Position numbers and translations under genes: made by a program. The notes under the pieces were generated by a model that was not told the origin of the DNA, did not search any database, and worked only from the letters and a program-made list of their open reading frames with translations. A DNA stretch of 61,888 nucleotides, from NCBI RefSeq assembly GCF_001463765.1, contig NZ_BBWK01000019.1, positions 1 to 61,888 of the forward strand, written 5' to 3'. Origin of the DNA: Aureimonas sp. AU4 (GTDB lineage: Bacteria; Pseudomonadota; Alphaproteobacteria; Rhizobiales; Rhizobiaceae). Below, piece after piece: positions 15,651 to 24,512 of this stretch (position 1 is the stretch's first letter; each line of letters opens with the position of its first letter).

Positions 15651-17030
15651 ATGGAAGGATCGCAGACCGGATACGGACGGCTTGTCGCGCGGGTCACCAT
15701 GCCCGCCGCCGTTCTCGTCGGGCTGTCGCTCCTGTGCCTTCTGGTTCTTCTGTGGCTCGTCGCGGGATACCAGACCTCGGTCGCCCAGCAGGAACAGGCC
15801 CGTCTCGCCGAGAGCGCCCTCGCCGTCCGGGGCGAGGAGATGGAGAAGGTCGCCACCGACTACGGGGCCTGGGACGAGGCCGTCGAAAAGCTGGTCGACC
15901 ATCCGGACCGGGCGTGGAGCGACGAGAACATCGGCGCGTCGACACAGGCGACCTACGGCCTCGACATGACCTTCGTGGTGCGGCCCGACGGGACGGCGAG
16001 CTACGCCGTGGTGCGGGGCGAGCCCTTCGATCGGCCGGTCTCCGACATCCTGGCGGGCGGCTTCGACACGCTTCTCGCCCACCAGCGCACGCGCGGGTCG
16101 GAGGGCGCGACCGCCGGGCTCGTTCTGGCGCAGGGCCAGCCGGCGATCGCGGTGATCGTTCCGATCCGCCCCCAACTCGCCGACGCGACCGACGCGACGC
16201 CGAGGCACCAGCTGGTCTTCGTGGACGTGGTCGATCCGACGATGATCGCGAGCGTCGCCCATGTCTACCGCTTGCCCGGCCTCCATCTCGCGCCGGCACC
16301 GCAGGGCGAGGCGTCCGTGCCGCTCGTGAGCGCCGACGGACGGCTCGTGGCGGCGCTCGCCTGGGACGGCGCGCGCCCCGGCGACCGTCTGCTCGAACTC
16401 GCCGTGCCCGGATGGGCCGCGGTGGCCCTCGCCTTCGGCGCCCTGACCGCGCTTTTCGTCCGCCAGACGCGCTCGGCCGCACGCGCCGTCGCCGAAAGCG
16501 AGCGCCGGGCCTCGCACGATGCGCTGACCGGCCTGCCGAACCGCGTCCTCCTGTTCGAGCGCCTCGACCGGGCGTCCCGGCGTCTCGCCGCAGGCGGCGA
16601 GGGCTTCGCGGTCGGCTATCTCGACCTCGACGGGTTCAAGGCGGTGAACGACAGCCGGGGCCACGAGGCGGGCGACGAGGTCCTGCGCGAGGTCGCCCGG
16701 CGCCTCGAGGCGAGCCTCGGCGCGCGCGACTTCGCGGCGCGGCTGGGCGGCGACGAGTTCGCCGTGATCCTGCCGGGCCTCTCGCACCCGCGCGAGGCGC
16801 TCGCCGTCGGTCGACGGATCATCGCGGCGATCGAGCAGCCCATCATGGTCGGCGACGGCGAGCGGGCCTGCATCAGCGCGACGGTCGGGGTGACCTTCGC
16901 GCCGGCCGACGGCGCCGACCCCCTCACGCTGCTGCGCAATGCCGACCAGGCGCTCTATCTCGGCAAGCGCCAGGCAAAGGGCGAGGTCCGCTTCCACGCC
17001 GAACCGGTCGCCGGACGGCTCACCGCCTGA
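15651..17030 (+). CDS. membrane diguanylate cyclase with CHASE4 sensor and GGDEF domain
   Basis: ATG at 15651, with GGAG nine bases upstream, gives 459 residues. A membrane helix (about 17-40) is followed by a periplasmic CHASE4 domain with the typical EKVATDYGAWDEAVEKLVDHP and NIGA segments, a second helix near residues 247-267, and a GGDEF domain starting at SHDALTGLPNR. The catalytic GGDEF is intact at 366-370 (RLGGDEFAVIL), and the upstream GYLDLDGFKAVND metal-binding loop is present. The allosteric I-site RxxD is degenerate (GARD), so feedback inhibition by c-di-GMP may be absent. It makes c-di-GMP in response to an external cue. EPS production is a common c-di-GMP target, and the gene flanks the EPS locus. 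Confidence 0.92.
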   Translation: MEGSQTGYGRLVARVTMPAAVLVGLSLLCLLVLLWLVAGYQTSVAQQEQARLAESALAVRGEEMEKVATDYGAWDEAVEKLVDHPDRAWSDENIGASTQATYGLDMTFVVRPDGTASYAVVRGEPFDRPVSDILAGGFDTLLAHQRTRGSEGATAGLVLAQGQPAIAVIVPIRPQLADATDATPRHQLVFVDVVDPTMIASVAHVYRLPGLHLAPAPQGEASVPLVSADGRLVAALAWDGARPGDRLLELAVPGWAAVALAFGALTALFVRQTRSAARAVAESERRASHDALTGLPNRVLLFERLDRASRRLAAGGEGFAVGYLDLDGFKAVNDSRGHEAGDEVLREVARRLEASLGARDFAARLGGDEFAVILPGLSHPREALAVGRRIIAAIEQPIMVGDGERACISATVGVTFAPADGADPLTLLRNADQALYLGKRQAKGEVRFHAEPVAGRLTA

Positions 17031-17112
17031 GGGAATCGAGCGGCCCGCCCCCTTGAAGCGCGGCGAAAGCCTCGCATAGTCGTCACGATCGCCCGTGCCC
17101 CGGAGACCCGTC

Positions 17113-17526
17113 GTGACCGTCACGATCTACCACAATCCCGCCTGCGGAACCTCGCGCAACACGCTGGAGATGATCCGCCGCTCCGGCGAGGACCCGCAGG
17201 TGATCGAATATCTGAAGACGCCGCCAAGCCGGGAGGTGCTGGCCGAGCTTCTCGACATGATGGGCCTGCGGCCGCGCGACATCCTGCGGGAGAAGGGCAC
17301 GCCCTATGCCGAGCTCGGGCTCGGCGACCCGAAGCTGTCGGACGAGGAACTCCTGGCGGCGATGGCGGCGCACCCGATCCTGATCGAGCGGCCGATCGTG
17401 GTGACCGGCAAGGGCGCCGCGCTCTGCCGGCCGTCCGAGAAGGTGCTGGACCTCCTCGACCGGCCGGTCGAAACCTTCACCAAGGAGAACGGCGAGGTGG
17501 TGGGGGCGACAGCCTCGGGCGCGTGA
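17113..17526 (+). CDS. arsC: arsenate reductase, glutaredoxin-type ArsC
   Basis: GTG at 17113 with GGAG at 17102 gives 137 residues, typical for ArsC. The catalytic Cys lies in YHNPACGTSRNTL. The three Arg regions that bind arsenate in the plasmid R773 enzyme are matched by ILREKGTPYAEL, IERPIVV and ALCRPSEKVLDLL. It reduces arsenate to arsenite with glutathione/glutaredoxin. There is no arsenite pump or ArsR nearby, so it stands alone, as often seen in alphaproteobacteria. The upstream diguanylate cyclase ends 82 bp before it. Confidence 0.92.
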   Translation: MTVTIYHNPACGTSRNTLEMIRRSGEDPQVIEYLKTPPSREVLAELLDMMGLRPRDILREKGTPYAELGLGDPKLSDEELLAAMAAHPILIERPIVVTGKGAALCRPSEKVLDLLDRPVETFTKENGEVVGATASGA

Positions 17527-17693
17527 GACGGCGGACGGACGCAGCCGCCGCTCCGGATCTTCGCCCGGCGCCCGATCCTGCGGCGAAATCAGGGAGCTAG
17601 GACTTTCGCGCCAGGTCGAATTCCGCCAAGACGTCTTTCGCAAACCCAAGCAGGCGCGGCCGTCGCGGGCGTTTCGCCGGATACCTTCTTCCC

Positions 17694-19721
17694 ATGACCC
17701 TTTCCTCACCCATCGATCCCGCGCGCGATCCTCTCTCCGGCTCGGCGCTCGACGATCCCGAGCGTCTCGCGGCCCTGGACGCCCTGGACATCCTCGACAC
17801 GCCGCCCGAGGAAGGCTTCAACAGCATCGTCTCGATCGCGAGCGAGGTCTGCGCCACGCCGATCGCGCTGGTCAGCCTCGTGGACAAGGACCGGCAGTGG
17901 TTCAAGGCGCGGGTCGGATTCCAGCCGGACCAGACGACGCTCGACCGCTCCGTCTGCGCCCACACGCTGGACCGGCGCGAGGTCCTCGTCATTCCCGACC
18001 TGACGCGCGACCCCCGCACCGCGGCCAACCCGCTCGTCACGGGACCCGAGGCGATCCGCTTCTACGCGGGCGCGCCGCTCGTCACCGAGGCGGGCCATTC
18101 GCTGGGGGCGCTCTGCGTCATCGACACCGTGCCCCGCCCCGGCGGCCTGACGGAGCAGCAGCGCAACATCCTGCGCCATCTGGCACGGGAGGTCGTGGCG
18201 CAGATCGAGATGCGCCGCCTGCTCGCGCAGCGCGACGAGCTGGTGGAGCATCTGCGCGTCGCGCGCGACGATGCGGCCGAGGGCCGCCGGCGCCTTGCCT
18301 CCCTCTTCGACAACGCGCCGAGCTTCATGGCCCTTCAGCGCGGGCGGGAGCATGTCTACGAGATGGTCAACGCGGCCTATCGCGAGGCCGTGGGCGGGCG
18401 GGACCTCATCGGCCTTGGCGTTCGCGAGGCGCTGCCGGACGCGACCGCGCAGGGCTATACCGACATTCTCGACCGGGTCTACCGGACCGGCGAGGCCTTC
18501 TCCATGAAGGCGGCCCCCTTCTCGGCCCGGCCCGACCCTGCCGGGCCGGCGATCGAGCACTTCCTGGACTTCCTCTACCAGCCCTTCGTCGAGGAGGGGC
18601 GGGTCACGGGCATCTTCACGATCGGCTACGACGTGACGGAACACGTGCTGCAGGTGCGCCGCCAGGCGGCGCTGGCCGATCTCGGCGAGCGGCTGCGAAC
18701 GCTCGCAGAGCCCGAGGAGGTGACCCGCGCGGCCGCCGAGATCCTGGCGACGGCCCTCAACGCGACGCGCGCTGGCATCGGCACCGTGGATCCCGAGCGC
18801 GAGAGCGTCCTCATGCACCCGAACTGGTGCCGCGAGGGGGCCGTGCCGGTCGAGGGGTCGTTCCGCTTCCGCGACTACGGCTCGTTCATCGACGAGCTGA
18901 AGCGCGGCCAGACGGTGATCGTCGAGGACGTGACCACCGACCCGCGCACGAGCGCCAGCGCGCAGGCCATGGCGACGATCGGCATCCGCGTCCTTCTCAA
19001 CTTCCCGGTGATCGAGCGGGGCCGCTTCGTGCTGGTCGCCTTCGTCCACTTCGCGGAGCTGCGCCCCCTGTCGCCCGAGGACATCCTCTTCGTCCAGCAG
19101 GTGGCCGACCGCACCCAGACCGCCCTGTCCCGCATCCAGGCCGAGCAGCAGCAGCGCACGCTCAACCAGGAGCTCGCGCACCGCATGAAGAACTCGCTCG
19201 CCATGGTGCAGGCGATCGCCTCGCAGACCCTGCGCCAGGCCACAGGCGTCGAGGCGGCGCGCCATGCGATCGAGAGCCGCCTGGCGGCGCTCACGCGCGC
19301 GCAGGACATCCTCACGCGAACCTCCTGGGAGGAGGCCGACGCGGCCGATGTCGTGGAGGCGGCGATCGGCCCCCATCGCGGCGAGGAGGACCGCATCCGG
19401 CTCGACGGATCGAGCTTCCGGCTGAGCGCACAGCAGGCGCTCGGCCTGTCGCTCGCGATCCACGAGCTCGCGACCAATGCCGCCAAGTACGGCGCCCTTT
19501 CGAACGAGACCGGCCGGGTGTCGGTCTCCTGGGGGGCGCAGGACGGGGCCTTCGCCTTTCGCTGGGTCGAGACGGGCGGGCCGCCGGTGGCAGCACCCGA
19601 ACGGCGCGGCTTCGGCTCGAAGCTTCTGGAGCGCGTCGTCGCGGCCAACTTCGAGGGTACGGGACGCCTCGACTTCGCCCCGTCGGGCCTGTGCTTCGAG
19701 CTGGGGCGCGGCGACGCCTGA
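17694..19721 (+). CDS. GAF-PAS-GAF sensor histidine kinase, HWE family
   Basis: 675 residues, soluble, with no membrane helix. The first GAF domain (about 25-170) has the common LDTPPEEGFNSIVSIASEVC opening and FYAGAPLVTEAGHSLGALCVID. A PAS domain (about 200-310) and a second GAF domain (about 330-475) follow. The kinase core has the HWE/HisKA_2 dimerisation block LAHRMKNSLAMVQAIASQTLR with phospho-acceptor His496, then HELATNAAKYGALS, the FRWVETGGP W-x-E block and GFGSKLLERVV. HWE kinases are frequent in Hyphomicrobiales and often work in general stress or light signalling. No response regulator is adjacent. An intergenic space of about 170 bp precedes it. Confidence 0.9.
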   Translation: MTLSSPIDPARDPLSGSALDDPERLAALDALDILDTPPEEGFNSIVSIASEVCATPIALVSLVDKDRQWFKARVGFQPDQTTLDRSVCAHTLDRREVLVIPDLTRDPRTAANPLVTGPEAIRFYAGAPLVTEAGHSLGALCVIDTVPRPGGLTEQQRNILRHLAREVVAQIEMRRLLAQRDELVEHLRVARDDAAEGRRRLASLFDNAPSFMALQRGREHVYEMVNAAYREAVGGRDLIGLGVREALPDATAQGYTDILDRVYRTGEAFSMKAAPFSARPDPAGPAIEHFLDFLYQPFVEEGRVTGIFTIGYDVTEHVLQVRRQAALADLGERLRTLAEPEEVTRAAAEILATALNATRAGIGTVDPERESVLMHPNWCREGAVPVEGSFRFRDYGSFIDELKRGQTVIVEDVTTDPRTSASAQAMATIGIRVLLNFPVIERGRFVLVAFVHFAELRPLSPEDILFVQQVADRTQTALSRIQAEQQQRTLNQELAHRMKNSLAMVQAIASQTLRQATGVEAARHAIESRLAALTRAQDILTRTSWEEADAADVVEAAIGPHRGEEDRIRLDGSSFRLSAQQALGLSLAIHELATNAAKYGALSNETGRVSVSWGAQDGAFAFRWVETGGPPVAAPERRGFGSKLLERVVAANFEGTGRLDFAPSGLCFELGRGDA

Positions 19722-19837
19722 CTCCTTGGCGCCGACGGCCCGGGAACGGCGCAAGACACGCGTCAGCCAGACCGTTGCCGGGGCGCGAGCGGGCGATAGA
19801 TGCACGCATCTCGGACGAACGATGGATCGGGGGTGCC

Positions 19838-20266
19838 TTGTTCTGGACGGATCATCAGCTCTCGCAGCTGCGCTCGGTTCTGGTCGCGCAGGGGCTGCGC
19901 TCGGTGCTCGGGGCCAGCGGAACGGACGAGGCCATCGATCTTCTGGGCCAATCGCTGGAAGCCCGCTGGCCGGGCGGCGGCCACGACCTCGACCTGGCGC
20001 TCTGCACGACGCGCTGCGCCCGGGTCGTGCGGCGCGACGGCACCGCCGAGATGGCGTCCTGCCTGTCGCGCTTCGGCATTCCCTTCGGCCTCGCCGCCGC
20101 GCTGATGAAGGGCTGGTACGTCAGCCTCGACCATGACGGGCTCGGCCTGCGCCTCGCCCCGCTGGAGCCGGGTGCCTCGATGCGCCGCTGGCGCGCCGTC
20201 GCCACGCGCCAGCCGCCCGCGGCGGCGAACTCGCAGCCCTTCGCCCTGACGTCCCGCACCGGCTGA
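19838..20266 (+). CDS. hypothetical protein, 142 aa, unrecognised
   Basis: I do not recognise this protein. The frame runs to TGA at 20266 and has the codon pattern of a real gene (GC-rich third positions). The start is uncertain: TTG at 19838 has GGGGG 4 nt upstream, and TTG at 19775 is an alternative. The visible sequence starts LFWTDHQLSQLRSVLVAQGL and has a Cys-containing mid-part, FGIPFGLAAALMKGWYVSLDH, and a Pro/Ala-rich tail. It lies between the HWE kinase and a frameshifted methyltransferase gene. The antisense frame is also open but looks less protein-like. Confidence 0.5.
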   Translation: MFWTDHQLSQLRSVLVAQGLRSVLGASGTDEAIDLLGQSLEARWPGGGHDLDLALCTTRCARVVRRDGTAEMASCLSRFGIPFGLAAALMKGWYVSLDHDGLGLRLAPLEPGASMRRWRAVATRQPPAAANSQPFALTSRTG

Positions 20267-20289
20267 CGCAGGCGGCGCGCCGGGATCCC

Positions 20290-21085
20290 ATGCCCGAGGC
20301 CGAGACGTCGTTCGAGCGCGCCGACCGGATGCGGGCCGAGCTCGCCGCGCCGGTCGACCTCCAGCTCGACCCGCTCGGACGGGCCGCCATGGAGGCGCTC
20401 GGTCCGCGCGCGGGCTGGAAGGTGCTGGATGTCGGCTGCGGCACCGGCCGGACCGTGGCGCAGCTGGCGGCGCGGGTCGGAGCGTCGGGCCGCGTCACGG
20501 GGATCGACATCGCCCCGCATGTGCTTGCGATCGCGCGCGAGCGCCTGAAGCATCTCTCCCAGGCCGTGCTCGTCCAGGGCGACGCGGCGGTGGTGGATCT
20601 ACCCCCCCGCCAGCCTCGACGCCGTGTATTCGCGCTTCGGCGTGATGTTCTTCGACGACCCGGTGGCGGCCTTCGGCCACCTGCGGCGTCTGCTGCGCCC
20701 GGGCGGCCGGATCGGCTTCGTGTGCTGGCGCGCGGCCGGCGAGAACGAGTTGGACCACGCGCCCGTTCAGGCTGCCGGCCTCGCGTTCGAGAATGCCCCG
20801 CATCTCGGCTTCGCCGATCCCGGCACGATACGCGACACGCTGCGGCGGGCGGGTTTCGGCCCGTCCTCGATCGCCCCCTTCGACGTGCCGGTCTCGTGCG
20901 GCGGCGTCGAGGAGACGCTGCGCGTCGTGACCCGCGTCGGCGCGCTCGGCCGCATCCTGCGGGACCGCCCGGACCTGCGGCGGGATGCGGAGCCGCGCGT
21001 CCGCGCCATGCTGGCCGGGCGCGCCGTGGACGGCGGCGTCAGCCTGCGGGCCGCGACCTGGGTCGTGACGGCCGGCGCCGCCTGA
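20290..21085 (+). pseudogene. SAM-dependent methyltransferase with frameshift at a C7 run
   Basis: The N-terminal part has a clear class I methyltransferase motif (WKVLDVGCGTGRTVAQLA, then GIDIAP and VLVQGDAAVVDLPP). After seven C at 20602-20608 the frame leaves the family. The next frame resumes with ASLDAVYSRFGVMFFDDPVAAFGHLRRLLRPGGRIGFVCWR and continues to a stop at 21085. Removing one C would join the halves into one ~264-residue protein. The gene is therefore broken by a +1 homopolymer change, phase-variable, or affected by a sequencing error. Both parts keep normal codon use, so any break is recent. Substrate unknown. Confidence 0.8.
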
Positions 21086-21101
21086 GGGGACGAGGCGCCC
21101 G

Positions 21102-22070
21102 TCACCGCCCGCAGCCGACGAGCGCCTCGCTCACCGCCCAGAGCGCCTTGGCACGTTCGGGATCGACGGCATAGGGCCGCACGCCGTCCCGGATGCCCTC
21201 GCCCTGCCGGACGGCGGCGACATGGCAGTCCTCGCAGTAGCGACCACCCACCTCCTCCGCATCCGCCGCCACGGCCGCCCAGACCGAGGTGGCCGCGCCC
21301 TGCGGGATCGACTTGAACGCGAAGGCCGGTCCGCCCGTCGCGCGCGCGGCCGCGTCGAGCCGCTCGACGAGCGCCGCCATGGCCTCCGGCGTCAGGTGGC
21401 GCCCGAGCTCGGTCTGGATGCCGCCGGGATGCACCGCGCTCGCCCGGATGCCGCTCGCGCGGTGCCGCCGGTCGAACTCCACCGCGAAGAGCGCGTTGGC
21501 GGTCTTCGACCGGCCATAGGCGATCCAGGGGTCGTAGGGCGTCCGTTCGAAGTTCGGGTCCTCGAGATCGACATCGGCGAAGCGGTGGCCCGCCGAGGAC
21601 AGGACGACGACGCGCCCGCCTGCACGCATCAGCGGCACGATCCGGTTCACCAGGACGAAGTGGCCGAGATGGTTCGTGCCGAACTGCGTCTCGAACCCGT
21701 CCGCCGTGCGCCCGAGCGGCGGCGCCATGACCCCGGCGTTGCAGATCACCGCGTCCAGGAGGTCGCCTTCGGACAGGAGCCGGCCTGCCGTCTCGCGCAC
21801 GCCGGCGAGCGAGGCAAGGTCCAGCGCGACGAGGCGGAAGCTGCCGCCGCTGCGGGCGGCGGTCTCGCGCACTGCAGCCGTCGCGCGCTCGGCCTTGCCG
21901 AGGTCGCGCGCGGCGCCGAGGACGTCCGCGCCGCGCGCCGCCAGCGCCCGGGCGGTCTCGACCCCGAGCCCCGCCGAGACGCCCGTGACGAGGATCCGCC
22001 GCCCCTTGAGATCCAGGCCGGCCAGGACCTCGTCGGCGGTGGAGGTGGCACCGAGGGAATCGTGGGTCAT
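21102..22070 (-). CDS. short-chain dehydrogenase/reductase (retinol-dehydrogenase-like)
   Basis: ATG at 22070 follows AGGAG by 7 nt and gives 322 residues; the frame is open further upstream but without protein-like sequence. The NAD(P) motif is TGVSAGLGVETA (about 29-40), with CNAGVM at the expected place, SSAGHR for the catalytic Ser, and YGRSKTAN for the Tyr-x3-Lys pair. The layout matches the atypical SDR group related to WW-domain oxidoreductase and retinol dehydrogenases. The C-terminus has CEDCHVAAV. It is divergent from an AraC regulator, which probably controls it. The substrate is unknown. Confidence 0.85.
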   Translation of the reverse strand: MTHDSLGATSTADEVLAGLDLKGRRILVTGVSAGLGVETARALAARGADVLGAARDLGKAERATAAVRETAARSGGSFRLVALDLASLAGVRETAGRLLSEGDLLDAVICNAGVMAPPLGRTADGFETQFGTNHLGHFVLVNRIVPLMRAGGRVVVLSSAGHRFADVDLEDPNFERTPYDPWIAYGRSKTANALFAVEFDRRHRASGIRASAVHPGGIQTELGRHLTPEAMAALVERLDAAARATGGPAFAFKSIPQGAATSVWAAVAADAEEVGGRYCEDCHVAAVRQGEGIRDGVRPYAVDPERAKALWAVSEALVGCGR

Positions 22071-22114
22071 GGGACGGCTCCTGCTGAAACGACGAGGGCG
22101 CCGACGTCCGGCCG

Positions 22115-22138
22115 GCCTCGCTACCGATATGGCGAGGC
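22115..22138. promoter_or_regulatory. inverted repeat between SDR and AraC genes
   Basis: There are 7-bp perfect arms GCCTCGC / GCGAGGC around a 10-nt spacer (TACCGATATG) in the 160-bp divergent intergenic region. It may be an operator for the AraC-type regulator, though such proteins usually bind direct repeats. Confidence 0.3.
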
Positions 22139-22230
22139 GACGCCGCCGGCCCGTGCTCGATCGGATCGAACTCTTGCCTATTCCTATCAGCCGTCTTGCG
22201 GGACGGCGCCCGATCGCCGATCCTGATGTC

Positions 22231-23124
22231 ATGCAGGAGATACTCGACCGCCTGATCCGTCGCGCCCGGCGCCATGCCGACGCCGTGCGCACGCAGACCG
22301 CGCTGCCGCGCGTCGGCCTCGCCCTTCGCACCGAGCCGGGCGCTCCCTCGACCGGCCTCTACGAGCCGATGGTCTGCGTCGTGCTGCAGGGCGCCAAGGA
22401 GGCCCTGATCGGGGACACGGTGCTGCGCTACGACGCGGCGACTTCCTTCGTCGCCTCGCTCGACCTCCCCGCCAGCGGGCGGATCGTCGAGGCTTCCCCG
22501 CACAGGCCCTATATCGGTGCCGGCCTGACGCTCGACCGCGAGGCGCTGGGAGCGATGCTGGCGGAAGCGCCGTCGCTGCCCCGTTGCGATCCGGTGGCCG
22601 GCTTCGGCGTCGCGCCGATCACGCCCGAGCTCCTCGAGGCCCTCGATCTCCTGCTCGCGCTCCTCGACACGCCCGCCGACATCCCCTTTCTCGCCGCCTC
22701 GCGCGAGCGCGAGGTGCTTTACCGCCTTCTTCAGGGACCGCACGGCGCCATGCTGCGCCAGATCGGGCGCGAGGACAGCCGCCTGTCGCGCGTGCGCCGG
22801 TCCATCGAGTGGATCGCGCGCCACTTCGACCAGCCCCTCCGGGTCGAGGCCCTGGCCGGGATCGCGGGCATGAGCGTTGCCTCGTTCCACCGCCACTTCA
22901 AGGCCGCCACCGCGATGAGCCCGCTGCAGTACCAGAAGCGTCTGCGCCTCCAAGCCGCCCGGCGCCTCCTGGTCAGCCGCGGCGAGGCCGGCCGCGCCGC
23001 CTACGCGGTGGGCTACGAGAGCGCCTCGCAGTTCAGCCGCGAGTACCGGCGCCTGTTCGGGGTTCCGCCGGCGCGCGACGCCGCCCGGCTGCTGGGAGGC
23101 GGTGAACAACCGGGCGCGATCTGA
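22231..23124 (+). CDS. AraC-family transcriptional regulator
   Basis: The ATG at 22231 gives 297 residues. The N-terminal half is an AraC_N (CuraC-type) effector domain with GLYEPMVCVVLQGAKEALIGD and LPASGRIVEAS. The C-terminal DNA-binding domain has two helix-turn-helix units: VEALAGIAGMSVASFHRHFKAATAMSPLQYQKRLRLQ and AAYAVGYESASQFSREYRRLFGVPP. The pairing of this subfamily with a divergent SDR gene is common in proteobacteria. It most likely regulates the adjacent dehydrogenase. No strong ribosome site is seen. Confidence 0.92.
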   Translation: MQEILDRLIRRARRHADAVRTQTALPRVGLALRTEPGAPSTGLYEPMVCVVLQGAKEALIGDTVLRYDAATSFVASLDLPASGRIVEASPHRPYIGAGLTLDREALGAMLAEAPSLPRCDPVAGFGVAPITPELLEALDLLLALLDTPADIPFLAASREREVLYRLLQGPHGAMLRQIGREDSRLSRVRRSIEWIARHFDQPLRVEALAGIAGMSVASFHRHFKAATAMSPLQYQKRLRLQAARRLLVSRGEAGRAAYAVGYESASQFSREYRRLFGVPPARDAARLLGGGEQPGAI

Positions 23125-23134
23125 GCGCCCGCCC

Positions 23135-23803
23135 TCACCCCATCACCAGCGGGGTACGCCCGAGCCATGTGTCGGCCTCGACCTGATCGAGAACGAAGCG
23201 CGCGACGTCGTCGCGCGAGATCGAGCCGCCATGGAAGCCCGACAGGTCGTCCAGCGCCCGCACCGCGCCCTGCGCGGGCTTGTTGTTGAGGATGGTGGGG
23301 CGCACGAGCACCCAGTCGAGACCGCTCGCCCGCACGATCGCCTCCTGCCGGTTCTTGTCCGCATAGACGTGGCGCAGGAGCAGCGGGAAGATCACGCGAT
23401 CGAACAGGGGGCCTCCGTGGCCTCGGCTGTCGCCCGCGCCGATGCCCGTGATCGCGACGAGGCGCGGGACGCCGGCCGTCGCCATCGCCTTGACAAGCAC
23501 CCGCGTCGCTTCCGACAGGAACCGGACCTCCCGGAACGGGCTGGCCGGGGTTCCGAGCGCGCTGATCACGGCGTCCTGCCCTTCCAGCGCGCGGGCAAGC
23601 GCCGCCTCGTCGCGCGCATCGCCCACCACGATCCGGGCGCCGGCGAGGCCCGCTCCCTTTTCGGGCGAGCGCACGAGCGCGGCCACCTCGTGGCCTCGCG
23701 CCAGCGCTTGCGCGACGATCCGGCGCCCGGTGCCCCCGGTCGCGCCGAGAACGAGGAGCCTGGGCCGCGCGAGGCGGCCCGGCTGCGTCTGGTTGTCCTT
23801 CAT
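23135..23803 (-). CDS. NAD(P)-binding oxidoreductase (atypical SDR, NmrA/YwnB-like)
   Basis: ATG at 23803 with AAGGAG upstream gives 222 residues. It has the glycine-rich motif LVLGATGGTGRRIVAQALARGHEVAALVR of atypical SDRs, then VVGDARD, ALEGQDAVISALG, ITGIGAGDSRG and the DWVLVRPTILNNKPAQG segment. The family includes flavin-reductase/biliverdin-reductase-like enzymes with weakly defined roles. It is convergent with the AraC gene (11 bp apart) and 62 bp downstream of the AtaL-like gene on the same strand, so the two are probably co-transcribed and controlled by the divergent LysR gene. Confidence 0.85.
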   Translation of the reverse strand: MKDNQTQPGRLARPRLLVLGATGGTGRRIVAQALARGHEVAALVRSPEKGAGLAGARIVVGDARDEAALARALEGQDAVISALGTPASPFREVRFLSEATRVLVKAMATAGVPRLVAITGIGAGDSRGHGGPLFDRVIFPLLLRHVYADKNRQEAIVRASGLDWVLVRPTILNNKPAQGAVRALDDLSGFHGGSISRDDVARFVLDQVEADTWLGRTPLVMG

Positions 23804-23865
23804 GTCGGTCACTCCTTTGAACAAAAAAGGGGGCGGCCGCCCCGGTGCGGTTCGACTTGCCGGAT

Positions 23866-24339
23866 TCAGAGACGGCCTTCCGCCAGCAGCGAGCGCGTGC
23901 GATCCAGCGTCGAGAGAAGCGCGCTGCGATACCCCCTGTCGCCGTCGAGCATGGCCTGCTCGGCCGCTTCCTCCGGCCCGTTCGGCGTCTTCCCGCGCAG
24001 GCCGAGATAGCCGTAGAAACGCAAATGGAGCGCGCCGTCGGCGTCCTCGAACAACTCGTTGACGATCGCGCCCTCGCGCGGGCCGCCGGCCTGGAAGAAG
24101 GTGACCTTGCTGTCCGGCTCGAAGGCGATGATCTCGCGCACGTCCGTGCCCGCGATGGTCGCCTCGCGCACGATGTGCGTGCGGCCTTCCTCCACGACCT
24201 CGCAGCGCGTGCAGAAGCCCTCGGGCAGGAAGAGCCGCGCGTCGCGCGCCTTCAGGACGAGCCCGGCGAAGGCTTGCGAGCGGGTGAGCGGCAACGCTCC
24301 CTGCGGGTTCACCGGAACCGTGGCGGTGGCGTAGATCAT
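23866..24339 (-). CDS. AtaL-like/DUF1857 SRPBCC-fold protein
   Basis: ATG at 24339 with AAGGAG upstream gives 157 residues. The sequence (VPVNPQGALPLTRSQAFAGLVLKARDARLFLP near the start, then REIIAFEPDSKVTFFQAG, LHLRFYGYLG) matches the small AtaL-like DUF1857 family, which has a START/SRPBCC-like fold and is found in bacteria and fungi. The molecular function is not established. It is divergent from a LysR regulator and upstream of a putative oxidoreductase, which suggests a small detoxification or secondary-metabolite unit. Confidence 0.75.
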   Translation of the reverse strand: MIYATATVPVNPQGALPLTRSQAFAGLVLKARDARLFLPEGFCTRCEVVEEGRTHIVREATIAGTDVREIIAFEPDSKVTFFQAGGPREGAIVNELFEDADGALHLRFYGYLGLRGKTPNGPEEAAEQAMLDGDRGYRSALLSTLDRTRSLLAEGRL

Positions 24340-24512
24340 GGGTCGTCTCCTTAGGTGGAACGGGGCCGTCCGTCCGGGTCCGCCGGACGCCTTGGAGCCT
24401 TGGGGCGGGCGGGGCGCTCGCCGGTTCGGCTGGCTGACGAGCCGAAGATGTGCGATCCATGAGCGGGTCGGTAGACGATATTTCGAGATAGACCGTCCCA
24501 CGGGTGGAACAG

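Noticed and set aside
17706-19805. 699-codon minus-strand open frame opposite the histidine kinase
   Set aside because: No domain is visible, and the plus strand has a complete kinase.
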